Source: Gemmatales bacterium
GTDB taxonomy: Bacteria > Planctomycetota > Planctomycetia > Gemmatales > Gemmataceae
Length of the DNA stretch: 64,000 nucleotides
Assembly (NCBI GenBank): GCA_026004675.1
Contig: BPJP01000001.1
Coordinates: forward strand, 682,001 to 746,000
Direction of reading: 5' to 3'
Below the pieces are notes generated by a model that worked only from the letters and a program-made list of their open reading frames with translations, was not told where the DNA came from and searched no databases. Position numbers and translations under genes: made by a program. Positions 1 to 11,105 of this stretch are shown here, piece after piece; position 1 is the first letter of the stretch, and each line of letters opens with the position of its first letter.

Positions 1-1856
1 ACTGGAGGTTGATGCCTTCGCCCGCGGCGTCGGTGCAGACGAGGAACCGGGCGCCGCCCTCGTCCGCCGGCTTGCGGAACCGCTCGACCTCGTGCCTCGC
101 GTTCGGTGTAGTACATGCCCCCGTGGATTTGCGCGACCTGCCCCGTGTAGCCCATGCCCTTCCAAGCCGTCGCACCAGGAACTCAAGCGTGTCGCGGTGC
201 TCGGTGAAGATGATCAGCTTCTCTTCCTGTCCGAACTTGGGGTCGACCAGCACTTCCCGCAGGCGCTCGAACTTCGACTCGGTGCCGGCATCGTAGACAC
301 TGCTTGGCCAGGTCGCGAAGCTGCCGGACCTGCTCGCAGCTCCTCTTGCAGGTCCACCAAGCGACGCCGCCACGACGCCCTCCAGCAGCTTTTCCTCGGC
401 GACCTCGTTCCCCTCGCGCCCGTCCTCGGGCGGTTTCCTCGTCGGCCGTCTCGCTCTCGAAGACGTCGTCTTCCTCCCGCATGCGGCGCTCGCATCGTGA
501 TGAGCTGCTCGATGGTCAGCCGGCCGTCCTGGATTTGTGCGATCAGGTCGCGGAGCTTTTCGATCCGCCGCTCAAAGGACCGCATCAGCGCGTAGGTCGA
601 ACTGGCCAGGCGCCGCTGAAAGACGCTCATCGCCAACCGGGCGGCTGTGCGGTTCAGCATCTTCGCCTTGTTGTAGACGTGGCGCAAGGTATTCCGTCGT
701 CTCGTCGTAGAGGGTCTGCTCGCTCACCGGCCCCTGGCTCTAGCTCGTAGCCGAGCGTATCGGCGACTGCCGCTTTCGGGTACAGTGGGCCGCCCGTCGA
801 GGTACACCATCTCCTCCTTGGTCCGGCGGATGAAGTGCAGCTTGCCGGCGCTCACTGCGGGTAGTCCTGAAACGCCTCGTAGGTGGACAACACCTCCGGC
901 TCCAGGAGCCTCCAGAGGGCATAGAACGGATAGTCCTTGCCCATGTGCGGCGTGGCGGTCAAAAGGAGCAGCAAATGGTGGGCGCTCCACGGCAAGGCAC
1001 CACGGCGTCCTCCCGGCCTTTCGACGCCCGCCAGGAGCCTCGGCCACGCTGGTAGCGGTCCGTCTTCGCGATGCGGAGAGGTCCGGGCCTCGCTGCCTGG
1101 CCGACAGCTTGTGGGCCTCGTCGAACACCAGCGAGGTCGTAGGGCGCCACGCCGGGTTCCTTCAGCCGAGCGAACACCCGCGGGCTGGCCAGCGTGTCGA
1201 TGCTGATGATCACGCGGTCGCTGCCGTCGCCGATACGAACGGGTTGGCGTTCCGCGCGTCGCCTGCCGGCGACTAACGCGGAACGGAAGGCTGAAGAGCT
1301 TGCGGAGTTCCCGCTTCCAGTTGCCGACCAGCCCGGCAGGTGCCACGATCAACACGCGCTTCAGCAGTCGCCGCGACAACATTTCCCGGACGTAGAGGCC
1401 CGTCATGATGGTCTTGCCGGCGCCGGCATCATCAGCCAACAAGAAGCGAAGCCGTTCCTGCTTGAGCATGTGGTCGTACACGGCAATTCGCTGATGCGGC
1501 AGCGGATCGATCTGGGAAATCTCAGTGGCGAAAGCAGGATTCGCCAAGTGGCCAAATGAGAGGCGCTCGCCTTCGGCGATGGCCCGGACCGCCGCCGGGT
1601 CCGAAGTGAAATCCAAAGTGGGCGGACTCGGCTGGGAATCGTCGGGGTGGATTTCCTCCGCTCCCCCGGAACTCAGTCGTTCGAGCTGGGCCCACGCAAG
1701 CTGCGAAGGCCGTGCCTGCCGGTTCTCCCAGCGGTTGACGGTCGCGAACGAGACGCCCAGTCGGTCCGCGAGCTGGGTCTGTGTCAGACCGAGGCGACCG
1801 CGCAGGCGCTTAATTCGCTCGGGAAAATCATGCGGTAGGGAATCCAGCTCGGGCAC
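1..1856 (-). pseudogene. XRE-HTH / SNF2-family helicase, frameshifted and cut by the window edge
   Basis: The first 60 residues read as a lambda-repressor-type HTH (LGLTQTQLADRLGVSFATV). A SNF2 ATPase follows: Walker A DDAGAGKT near 1440, a DEAH-like motif (FDEAHKLSA) near 1120 in another frame, LLLLTATPHMGKD near 940, then FIRRTKEEMV near 820, each in a different frame. A coiled C-terminal stretch (SVFQRRLASSTYALMRSFERR) follows near 600, and DAAGEGINLQ (helicase motif V) can be read at the very left edge. At least four frame changes are needed. Related full-length proteins are predicted defence helicases (DISARM-like and similar islands). The preferred start is the GTG at 1856, with GGAGG upstream. 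The gene begins about 80 bp past the 3' end of a tRNA-Arg, a typical island position. Whether it is a true pseudogene or an indel-damaged read cannot be decided here. Confidence 0.7.
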
Positions 1857-1934
1857 CTGAATGATCCTCCGGGAGCACCAAAACACCGACGAACACCTTG
1901 ATTTCTCCTCCTGAGCACCGTATCAATAAAATAG

Positions 1935-2007
1935 TGGAGGCGCCGGGATTCCAACCCGGATGGCCCGATTAGAAGTCGGGTGTTCTACGCCATTGAACTA
2001 CGCCCCC
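1935..2007 (-). tRNA. tRNA-Arg(TCT)
   Basis: On the minus strand the cloverleaf folds with acceptor GGGGGCG/CGCCTCC (one G-T pair), D stem GTTC/GAAC, anticodon stem CCCGA/TCGGG with loop CTTCTAA (anticodon TCT), and T stem CCGGG/CCCGG. The discriminator is A and CCA is not encoded. The T loop reads TTGGAAT, so position 56 is G instead of the near-universal C. That would break the G19-C56 tertiary pair, and it may be a real oddity or a base error. Confidence 0.9.
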
Positions 2008-2300
2008 ACTTATAGCCGGTCAACCGTGGCAGCGGTTCGCCGGCTTTTATTTTGCGCGTCGGTCGACTTTTAGCATTATAGCAAGTGCGATATGCCTGAC
2101 AAGGGTCGCCACGCGATCTAGCCATTACAAAAGGCAGCTGGAAGTTGCTTTTTCATCTTAAAACACTATATTGTAATAACTTAAGAAAATGGTTTTCCGG
2201 GGAATTTTTTCACCAAACCGGGAATTATGGCGGATCAGCGGACTCTGCCGACACCCAAATTCTGTGCATGGTGGATGCTGGCGCGTTGCGACAGGTTAGG
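2008..2300. other. Intergenic stretch with an AT-rich core
   Basis: No gene is seen between the tRNA and the FkbM fragment. Positions about 2125-2205 are clearly AT-rich against the GC-rich surroundings and could hold a promoter, but no convincing -35/-10 pair stands out. Confidence 0.4.
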
Positions 2301-3124
2301 TTATTTCCCCATCCACACCGCCCAATGCTCCCATGGCCGTTCGAGTATAGTTGCCGAACTGACTGGGCCAACCTCGCCCTCGTAGTTGATCCTGCGGAAC
2401 GAATAGCCGTCTTGCTCGATTTGGCGGAGCAATTCGGCTGATCGTTTGAGTTCGCGATGCTGGTGCAATTCCATGACGACCACCGCCTGGGGGAATCGCT
2501 TGAGCGTCTTTTGCATCCCTTCCCAAATCAGGGCCTCGGCCCCCTCGGCGTCGATTTTCACCAGGTCGAGTCGCCGCCAGTCGGCGCAGAGATGGTCAAG
2601 GGTGGTCATTGGGACCGTGATGGCTTGCCGTTCGAATGCGTCAAGGGAGCGGAAGAGCGACGATGTGCCGGCATCATCTTCGCGGATGGTGACGTGCACA
2701 GTCACGTCGTTTCTGTCGCCGACGGCCTTCGGGCAGATCTGCACGCGATCGGCGAAACCGTTGACGGCGATATTCCACGGCAAATACCGCTCGGCTAAGA
2801 GCGGTTTTGGTTCGCAGGCCAAGACCCGGCCCTCGGCACCGACGGCGGCAGCCATCAATAACGTATAATAGCCGTAATTCGCGTCAGCCGCTCGTCGTAG
2901 CCGACCCGGCGGTAGAGAAACCGTTTACCCGTCAGCTCCTCGACGATTCGCTGCTCCTCCGGCGTCGGGTCCGGGTTGTGCCAGAGGACGCCGTTCCAGC
3001 GTTTGCGCAGCTCGGCCACGAGACCGAAGCACAGCTCCTCGCTGGCCAGGGAGTCGTTGCTGGCGCCGAAGGCTTTCAAGCGGGCAGCAGCGTTGAGCAC
3101 CTTGACGAGCGGATTGTCCTTCAT
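2301..3124 (-). pseudogene. FkbM-family SAM-dependent methyltransferase, frameshifted
   Basis: The 185-residue 3' part has the FkbM methyltransferase signature: VLACEPKPLLAERY in the SAM-binding fold, then LDHLCADWRRLDLVKIDAEG (the VKIDVEG motif) and VVMELH. Just before its ATG, another frame reads DANYGYYTLL, the usual FkbM motif DVGANxGYYTL. An 89-residue upstream piece (from ATG 3124) runs into this point in a third frame and supplies a plausible N-terminus. The gene is therefore split at about 2855-2890, and the expected GDxxxDVG part of the SAM loop is missing or scrambled. Such enzymes usually methylate sugars or lipids in surface-glycan synthesis. No partner genes are adjacent. Confidence 0.6.
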
Positions 3125-3275
3125 TTACAAAAAAGTGCGGTTGACCAAGCTCGTCGTCTGCATGATGAAAAAGTCAAATTGCGCGTGAATTACCTGTGTA
3201 GGGTAAGGTCGGCGACGGTGGCCAACCTGACAGTCATGTTTCCTCCAAAGAGGATTTCAGCGGCTTGCCCAGCAT

Positions 3276-5387
3276 ATGCGAACCCAACCTCGGACTCCGA
3301 ATTCTGTCCTTGGCCAGTTTCACCGCATGTTAGGCCGGTGGTGGCGTCGTGCTAGGTATCAGTGGCTGAACAGAAACCTATTGACCGACATCGCTATCGC
3401 CGTCGTGCTTTTCGCTGCGGTCTTCTTCTCAACGCTTGCCCTGCCGAATAGTCCAACTCCGCTTGACTCGGATGGCAGGGTTGCCCTCGCCTACTTCCTG
3501 TCGTTGCCACCGTTGGTGATGATTGTTTGTTTCCTGTATTTCCGGAAATATCTCAAGGCGGAAGCGGCTTATGAAGATCTGCGCTCAGGGGAACGGCCCG
3601 TTCTTACTCCCTTTTTCAAGGGATTCCTGCGGTTTCCCTGCTCGGCGGTTGTTTTGTTCGCCTTGCTGACAGGGCTTGCCTTGGCGGCGTGGGGGTTCGG
3701 GGGTTGGGGACCAACGATTCGGATCAGTTTGATTCAAGTTACTACACCCTTGCCGCCAGTCACAGCCGTTCTTCGTTCAGTCATCGAGGAAGAAAACGCG
3801 CCCTGGCCAGGTTGGGTGAGCATTGTGCTCTCCCTGGTCTACTCGAGTGTCGCATTTGCCCTAGTCGCGGCATGGTTTGAGCGCGCCAATCAGCGCCACA
3901 ACTATGTAGCCAGTTTGTTTACCTGGGAAAATAGACCCCCATCGCCGTATGGGTTCCGGTTCGGAGATTTACCGGACAAGTTGGATCCCGAACCGCACGA
4001 ACAAGTCTTGTTAATGCAAAGTGAGCGGATAGGAGCTGCCTGCCTCCCTTACCTTCAGGTTGAACTTTCTGGCCCTGAGTGGGCACCTGGAGAGTTTGCA
4101 GCCGATCACTGTCGAGGTGCCGTGGCGGCTGTAGGTCGTGTGTTCGTTGCCAATGCCGGGTCGTGCTGGCAGAGTCACCCCAGAGAAAGCGACTGGATCG
4201 CCGACTGGCTAATGATCCATCTGGATAATTTGGTTGAACAGGACCGCACACTTCCTGACCCGTCGTTCGACCATCGACTTGGGGAGTTGATCGAAGCAGT
4301 CGCCGCGGTGCTGGCCAGCGGACAGGCGTTGCCTCGCCGGCCTAAGCCGACCTCGCGTGGCGCATACCACGACCCCGACAGGGGCAGACGGTTTCGCGAT
4401 CATCTGCGGTATGTATTTTCGCGTTCCCCCAAGCGCCCGGCTCTGTTGATCGCAGCTTGTGACGCCGCCGAGCGCCTCGGAACCCCCGAAGACTTGGAGT
4501 TGCTGGACGAGCAAACCCGCTATCTCGATGTCCAGGCCGGGTTTACGATCCCACAAACCGACCGAATTCTGGAAACCCGCGACCGCGTCCTGGCGAGGGA
4601 ACCGTTACAGTCGACGCTTCTGAGAAAGTTGCTTCAGTGGATCGAACAGCTGAAACTGGAACGACTACCTGTGTCCGACGGGAAGCCGCTGCTGTTCCGC
4701 CGGCCTACGGACGGGCGCAGTCATGACCCTGGTCACGGCGGGGTCGTTTTTCCGTGGAGATGATCATCGTGAGGAAACTTCGCCCAAACGTCGGGTGCAT
4801 TTGGGCAGTTATCTGATCGATGTGGAACCAGTGTCGCAGGACTCGTTCATGAAGTGGGGTAAAGCAACAGGGAGCTATACTACGGGTCGAGCGAGGTTTC
4901 TTCCCTGTCCAGGGTTTGCCTGAAGGTGTATCGCAAAACCGGCCGTATGCAAGTCATGTTAGTTGGTTCGCAGCCCAAGCATATGCTCAATGGGCAGTTG
5001 CCGGTGGTCATCTGCCGACCGAAGCCCAATGGGAAAAGGCTGCCAGAGGGAGCGAACGACGACCGCCGCTATCCCTCCGGAAACATCTCGGAGGATCCGC
5101 TCGTTTCTCCCTTCGGCGTCCGCCTGTGCCACCTACTGGAGTGGACACAGGACGCATACGACCGCTTGGCGTATCGCCACAACCCGGTCGTGTTCGACCC
5201 CCGAATGGAAAGCGCTGCAGGCGCGGGCGACGAAGCCAGGCGGGTAGTTCGCGGGAGAAATCCCGAATCGAAACTGGCGAATTACACTCTGGCTGAGCGT
5301 TTGGGAATGGAACCTATAATTGGCGCCTTTTCTACGCCTGTGGGTTTCCGGGTTGCAGTGGACCTTGAGCACCAGCCACAGTCATGA
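3276..5387 (+). CDS. Membrane protein with C-terminal formylglycine-generating-enzyme (SUMF1)-like domain, frameshifted
   Basis: The first ~480 residues are open. Four hydrophobic segments lie near residues 38-58, 73-93, 122-145 and 183-205, followed by a soluble helical region. Around 4720 the frame changes and an FGE-sulfatase fold begins (MTLVTAGSFFRGDD, then HLGSYLIDVEPVSQ). It continues in other frames with SWFAAQAYAQWAV, LPTEAQWEKAARG, RRYPSGNISED, EWTQDAYD and GFRVAV to the stop at 5385-5387. At least three indels are needed. In known families such domains are either the sulfatase-activating oxidase or a non-catalytic peptide/ligand-binding module; here it is tethered to the membrane. 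The stop overlaps the ATG of the helicase gene (ATGA), which indicates translational coupling and one operon. Confidence 0.65.
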
Positions 5388-8300
5388 GCAACATACCGAC
5401 GATCGGGCTCCGGGACCTGCCCCTCTCCCCAGTACCTCTTGCGCGGTAGAAGGTCGAACGCCGCCGCTCAGTACGAAGAACTACGGCGCTTGCAGGAGCA
5501 GCATGCGGCATTGACTCCATTGGAGGGTGGCCCGTTTCGGCTCTTCATGGGCAAAAAGTGGGAGTCTACTCTGCAGTCGATCGGTAAGGACCGCACGAGC
5601 ATGCTGACAAGCCTCAACGAGGGCATCGACGTGCTTCTTGTTGAGGCCCGCTGTGGGAGGCGTTGGAGGTAAAGTCGTCGGCTACATCGACGGGGGGACG
5701 GCTGCGCATCGTCTTGAAGCATGAACCTAAGCCACCGGCTCCGGCGGATTGGCGCCTGCTGAGAGTCGAGGATAGGCTGCCACAGGTAGCGCCTTTGGCC
5801 CGACTGAGCGCCACATGGTCGGTGTTCAATCCGCAGGAGGCCCGCACTGTGGCTGGCAATGCTGCCGACGTGCTTAACCAGTTCCTCGATACCAAGAACA
5901 GTTATGAAGCGTGGACCAAGAGTTGGAAGCCGCCCGAGATCGACGTGGGGCCGCTGGTGCTGCATGTCTCGAACAAGGTGCGGCAGGATGAAGCGTTTTC
6001 CGACGAGATGCTTGATGACCTGTTCGCAGGCGATGCAGAGGTCTTCATCGTCAAGCGGCTGACCGCTCGGAGAAAAGGAAAGACAGGTCTCCTGCTTCTC
6101 CTGCCGTCTCACGATGTCCGCCTTGGCGTCTTTCCTGCGCCCTTTAAGGACGTCGGTGTCGGTCACTGGCTGTTGAGCTTCGTTGACGGCAGGACACACG
6201 GGATGGATGCGGTGGGCCAGCTGCGCGCGGACTGGCTCCGCGCTAACCAGGTTGACGAGGCAGAGGATCTGGATGACGATTGGCTAACTCAAATCCCTCA
6301 TGCGGAAGAGGCGTACCTCCAGTGGAAGCGGACAGGCTGGCAACCTCGGCAATTGCCCGGCGGGTTCTTCCGTTTGCGCATCTCCGAAAGGGTCAAGGAG
6401 GAGTTGCAGAATAGGCGAATCACGCCAGTGGAACTTTGCGCCGCGATGACCCGCGGTCTCCATCTTTACGAGTTGAGGGGGCGGGAATCCGATGTCCTCG
6501 TCGCCGTGCCAGAAGGGCTGACGTGTCAGATCCAACTGACGCCTTACACGCCCTTGATGGGCAACTCGGACTGGATGCTATCATATATCCGCAAGGCTGA
6601 CTCGGCATTGCCGGTCTTTGCTCGGGTGGTGGCCCGGTGGGAGGAAGGGGTGCCGGGCCGAAGCTCGCCTTCGGGAAATGCTGCTGGGTTGCTCCGCGAA
6701 CTGGAGGAGCTACAAAGTCGCCGTCAGGAACTCGCTCACCGAATCGTCGCATGTGTGGACCATCTCGCAAGCAATTCTTCGAAGTTGTCGGAGCGGATCG
6801 CGTGCTGGAAGAAGGTCTGCGAGCTCGAGCGCGACATGCTCCAAGTGGGGGTGATGCGCCTGGAACGCGACGGCCAGGATTTTTCGCTGGTCCCCGAGGA
6901 GCAAGAAACGGTCGAGGAGTGGATCGACGGCCTGGAGAGCCTGAATCAGGAGGGGGTTAATTGGGGCCGCTATCCCCTGGAACTACGGGTTGGAGAGGAT
7001 CACGCCCGACTCGTCATTCGATCAGTGGCGGTCGCCGAGGCCGGGGGAGGAGAGCTTGTTCTGAAGGTCGGCTGTGACCACCCTCGCGGGCGGGCGCTGG
7101 TCGAGCGGGTCTGTGATGGCGCGGCGGGCGAGGGCGAGGAGCGGGAGGACGCCCGGTTGTTCCTGCCGGACACGCAGTTGCGATTGATCGACGACACTCT
7201 GAAGATTCTCGACCCGCAGCAGATGACTCGAAGCGAGAAGCTGAGGATCGTCGGTGAAGACCTATCGCCGGACGACTTGTCCCTACGTACACTGCAAAGA
7301 ATACTTGCGACCCCCGAGGAATTGGATCCGATTACGACGGATTGGCCCTCCCTTCCGGTGCCGCCGTACTCTGCACTGTCCCCTAAACAGGAAGAAGCTG
7401 TGCGAGCAGCAGTCTTCGGCCCCGACATAACCCTCATCCAGGGGCCACCAGGTACTGGTAAGACGACGGTAATCCTTGAAATCCTTCGACAACTTTTCCG
7501 GCTGCACGGCAAAGAAGCTGGCTTCAAAGTGTTACTCGTCGCGCCGACCCATGTCGCAGTGGACAATGTTCTCGAGCGACTGGTTAGGCCAATAGGTGGG
7601 AGCAATCTCATGATGGAACTCGGCGTTGCGCCATACCGTGTCGGCTCCACGCGCCGGATTCCTGAACATCTTCGGGGCTTCACGCCCGATTGCCTCAACA
7701 CGCAGTATCAGGGGGAAATGGAGCGAAAAGTTGCCCTGGCTGTTGAAGAGGCTGAGCGGAATTGCGAGCGAGATCTCAAGGTGCTGGAGATACTCGAAGA
7801 CGGAGCCGCATGTGATGCCGTTTCGTGGTGGTGTGCCTTGCAGTCTGGAGAGTTTCTCGATTTAGGCCCGTGGGATTGGCAAGCTTCGCTCGCGGCGCAA
7901 TTGCCGGCGGATCTCAATAATCAGGAAGGACGTGTTCGTGCCTGGCGACATTTGCGTGCGAGAGGCAATCGACCAAAGCAGCGAGCCGAGCTACTGCGGC
8001 GATGGCTTGACTTTTTGAGGAACAATCCCCGCTTCTTCTCTGAGTTGTTGGTTGCAAACACCAACCTGGTCTGTGCGACCTCCATCGGGTGTGCCACACA
8101 CCGTGAGCTTCGCTCAGTGGTGTACGACTATGTCATCGTGGACGAGGCCGGCAAAGAGGAGGCTCGCCGGCTGCTGGTGCCGCTCATTCGCGGTGAAAGA
8201 TGGGTGTTGGTCGGCGATCACCAACAACTCCCGCCTTATGCCGACGATGCCTTACAGGCCCGTTTGGTCCAAGAGGGCCTGGACCCCCGGACGGTCACCC

Positions 8301-9079
8301 GCTCGCTGTTCGAGGAGTTGCAAGGGCCGTTCGAGCAGCGCGGCTGCTACGTCTTCCTCGACCGGCAGGGCCGGATGCACCCGGATATTTCCGCGTTTGT
8401 CTCCAAGCAGTTCTACGGCGGTCGCCTGCAAGACTTTCCTTACGTGGCCAAGCACGCGATCCCGGCGCCAGCCTTCCTCCCCGATAGCCCAAGGCTGCTT
8501 GTTCTGGACACCCAGCAGCTTCCCGGTCGTCATGAAACCAAGCGAGGAACAGGCTACGTAAACTTGATTGAACAAGAACTCGCAGTGTTTATCCTTCGCG
8601 GCTTCGCCCGCCTCCCTGTGTTCCAAGAGAGCGTGGCCGACGACGCCGGAGCGACCCTTCCCACCATCGGCGTGATTGCGCCCTACCGCCGCCAAGTAGA
8701 AGACATCCACCGCCGGGTGCGGCAAGATCCCCTCCTGAACGATCTGCTGCGCGAAGGCGCTTTCCACGTCGGAACGGTTGACAGCTTCCAGGGGCAGGAG
8801 AGGGACCTGATCATCTTCACCTGCACGCGGAGTAACCTCCAAGGGCGATTGGGGTTCGTTGACAACCGCCAGAGGCTGAACGTAGCGCTTTCGCGGGCGC
8901 GGTGCCGTCTGATCGTTATTGCGGACGGGCAGACTGTGGCACAGGCTCGCCGTCGCTCGGATCTGTCTGGTATTGAGGCCGAGACGCGCGATCACCTGCA
9001 CGCGCTCTTCGATTTTGCAACGCATCGACGCGGCGTTCTCAAAGTGCCGGAGGACTGGAGAACTCGTTGGGACGGGTGA
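5384..9079 (+). CDS. Large superfamily 1 (Upf1/AAA_11-AAA_12-like) helicase
   Basis: From 5663 a frame of 1138 codons is uninterrupted. It has a large N-terminal region without recognised domains, then the SF1 helicase core: Walker A GPPGTGKT (about 7443-7466), motif II VDEAGKEEA (about 8138), motif III GDHQQLPP (about 8213), VDSFQGQERD (about 8776) and LNVALSRARCRL (about 8878). The true start is probably the ATG at 5384 overlapping the upstream stop. The 5' ~280 bp can be read only by changing frame (MSNIPTIGLRDLPL, then RGRRSNAAAQYEEL, then MGKKWESTLQSIG, then KVVGYIDGG). The last shift is at a run of six G at 5692-5697, typical of an indel. The family unwinds RNA or DNA with ATP. The position between an FGE-like membrane protein and a winged-helix protein suggests a defence or stress role, which is an inference. 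Confidence 0.85.
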
Positions 9080-9082
9080 ACC

Positions 9083-10147
9083 ATGCAGCACGAACGTTGG
9101 AAGATCGTGACGCGCTTGCTGGAACAGGTCAAAGGGACCACGGGCCGCCTGGTCATGGCCGTCGCCCCTCGACCCCTGGAAGTGGTTCTCTACGAAACTC
9201 CCGTCTTGGCTAAGGGCCAACCACCGCACAACCCGCTTCGCGGGTTCGTCCAAGAAGCGGTATCGCTTCTCGAACAACCCACCGCCGCTGAGATCGCCGC
9301 CTTGCTTCACTTGCCCACCGCAGTCGTTGAACTCGTCCTGGGCAATCTTCGGCAGATGGGTGGTGCCGAAAGCGGCATGGCTGGGCGATGGTCCGTGCCA
9401 CAGAGCGCTCCGCAGTTCGGGACAGGTGGTAGCGAGCCGATGATCTGGCGCCGAACGCGCCGGCTCCTGTGCTACTGGCCGCAGCGTCAGGTGCTGCTTC
9501 CGGTTCTGCCCCGAATGCGGTTACGCGATCTGGTGGAGTTGGGCGTGCATAAGCTGCAAGGCGAAGTCGCCGATTGGTATGACCAGATCGCGTCGTGGCC
9601 CGACGCCGAAGGCTTGAAGCGCGGGCGACCTGATACGGTGCGCATCCTCCCCTTGGATGTCGCGGAGACCACACCTGGTAGCGGACATTCTGCAACGTGC
9701 GCTGCCCCAGACGCTCCAGTGCCGGTGGACGAAGTATTAGTCACCAAATGCCGTCTGGACGTGATTGCGCTAATGTGGGCCTCATTTCGCTCAGGCGTCT
9801 GGGAAGTGGTTTCCCGCCTTTGGTCCCGCCCGACTCCTTCCGATGAATCCGAGGGAATATCCTTCGCGCCGGGTGAGCCACTGCTCGGCCTATCGCTGCC
9901 GGAACAACTGCTCGGAGGTAAATTGACCTTGGATGATCTGGGAAAACTCTTCAGTCCCGACCAGCAAGCATGGCGTATGTTACTGTGTAATCGAGACAGG
10001 ACTTCACCGCTTCACCGTGATCTCGATGGCAATTCACGCGCTTTGATTATTGCGCAACAGACCGATGCTGCTTCGAGCCGGCGTTGGAAATTGTTGCCCA
10101 CTTCCCTCGCCCGAGATGCTCGACTGATTTGTTGGACAGGCATCTAG
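9083..10147 (+). CDS. Uncharacterised protein with a winged-helix-like segment
   Basis: A 354-residue protein that starts 3 bp after the helicase stop and is probably co-translated with it. I do not recognise the family. Residues about 50-95 (AVSLLEQPTAAEIAALLHLP and following) look like a winged helix-turn-helix. The middle is rich in Trp and Arg (MIWRRTRRLLCYWPQRQ) and the C-terminal half is a mixed alpha/beta region. No membrane segment or catalytic motif is visible. It could be the DNA-sensing or regulatory partner of the upstream helicase. Prophage-derived sequence begins within about 25-120 bp of its stop. Confidence 0.6.
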   Translation: MQHERWKIVTRLLEQVKGTTGRLVMAVAPRPLEVVLYETPVLAKGQPPHNPLRGFVQEAVSLLEQPTAAEIAALLHLPTAVVELVLGNLRQMGGAESGMAGRWSVPQSAPQFGTGGSEPMIWRRTRRLLCYWPQRQVLLPVLPRMRLRDLVELGVHKLQGEVADWYDQIASWPDAEGLKRGRPDTVRILPLDVAETTPGSGHSATCAAPDAPVPVDEVLVTKCRLDVIALMWASFRSGVWEVVSRLWSRPTPSDESEGISFAPGEPLLGLSLPEQLLGGKLTLDDLGKLFSPDQQAWRMLLCNRDRTSPLHRDLDGNSRALIIAQQTDAASSRRWKLLPTSLARDARLICWTGI

Positions 10148-10171
10148 TGAGCGCGCTGCCGAAACGGTCAT

Positions 10172-10900
10172 TTACCACGCGGGCCACCGACGGCAGCGGC
10201 CCGGGCAGCTGACGGCACATGGTAGAGTTGTCAGCGAACGTCGTGTCCGGTCTTCCTTGGCAGGGTCGACGTGCTCGTGACCGTACCAAAACCACTGGTG
10301 CGGCCAGTCGGCGAAAGGACCGAGGTTCGCGGGCAAAAAACCGGGAATCAGCGCCGCCTCATCAAGCCAGGCGGCCAGAAGCCGGTCGAGAACCACGCAT
10401 TCGAGCTGCGCCTGCTCGACGCGAATGCTCTTGAAGTAAGTCTGGTGGTCGAGCCGCGCAGACGAGTAGTTGTAGCTCGATGAATCGCCGGATACCACGT
10501 TGAACGGAGTTCCGAGGCAGCGACCGATTTCCCGCAACAGATGGTTTTTGAAATCTCCGTATGTGGTTGCCGGCTGTTCCGGCCTCATTTGCGACGCCTT
10601 CATGCCAGCCGGCAGCGTCGTCATCATGCCCCGTTCGAGTTCGAGTTTGTCGAACGGCTCTGGCTCTTCGGTTTCGTCGTCCGGATTGGCCGTCGATTCG
10701 AGCAGAATCGCGCCCATCTCAGCGACCGCTTCAGCCGCGCTCAGGACCGCCAGCGTGTATCGCCGGAGCTGGGCAAAGAGCGGCAACGCCGGCGTGATTT
10801 CAGGAATTCCCCGACTTTGGCCGGGACGGTCCACGCGATACCAGTGCAAGACCGATCTCGCCGGAATGCGATCACCAACACTCAGATCGCAAAAATCCAA
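10172..10900 (-). pseudogene. Lambda-family phage portal protein, C-terminal half
   Basis: The reading frame matches the second half of lambda gpB-type portals: RIPARSVLHWYRVDRPGQSRG near 10860, then TLAVLSAAEAVAEMGAILLE, LPAGMKASQMRPEQP, TYGDFKNHLLREIGRCLG and FNVVSGDSSSYNYSSARLD. Portal homology ends at about 10265 with HVDPAKEDR, and the last ~30 codons are unrelated, so the gene is truncated at its 3' end. Its N-terminal half lies on the opposite strand (11106-11740). It therefore cannot be expressed as a whole protein in this arrangement. Confidence 0.8.
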
Positions 10901-10913
10901 AGGAACAGAAACG

Positions 10914-11105
10914 ATGGCCGACCTTTCCAGCGAAATTGAGACCAACGCTCAGGGACCCAAGCAAGTCACAGCGGACGGTCTGACTGTCGAGCAGCACTCT
11001 TTGCCCGATCAGATCGCCGCCGAGCAGCACCTGAAGAGCAAAGACGCGATCAAGAAAAAGCATCGCGGTTTGCGGTTCACTCGTCTTTCTCCGCCGGAGG
11101 CGTAA
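10914..11105 (+). CDS. Small gpW-position phage head protein
   Basis: A 63-residue ORF starting at ATG 10914 with AAAGGA about 8 bp upstream and ending directly at the portal start. In lambda-type head modules a small protein (gpW) sits between the large terminase and the portal; the order and size here fit that position, and the text (AEQHLKSKDAIKKKHRG) resembles small portal-adjacent proteins. It has been turned round together with the portal N-terminus relative to the terminase. Assignment is by position more than by sequence. Confidence 0.55.
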   Translation: MADLSSEIETNAQGPKQVTADGLTVEQHSLPDQIAAEQHLKSKDAIKKKHRGLRFTRLSPPEA

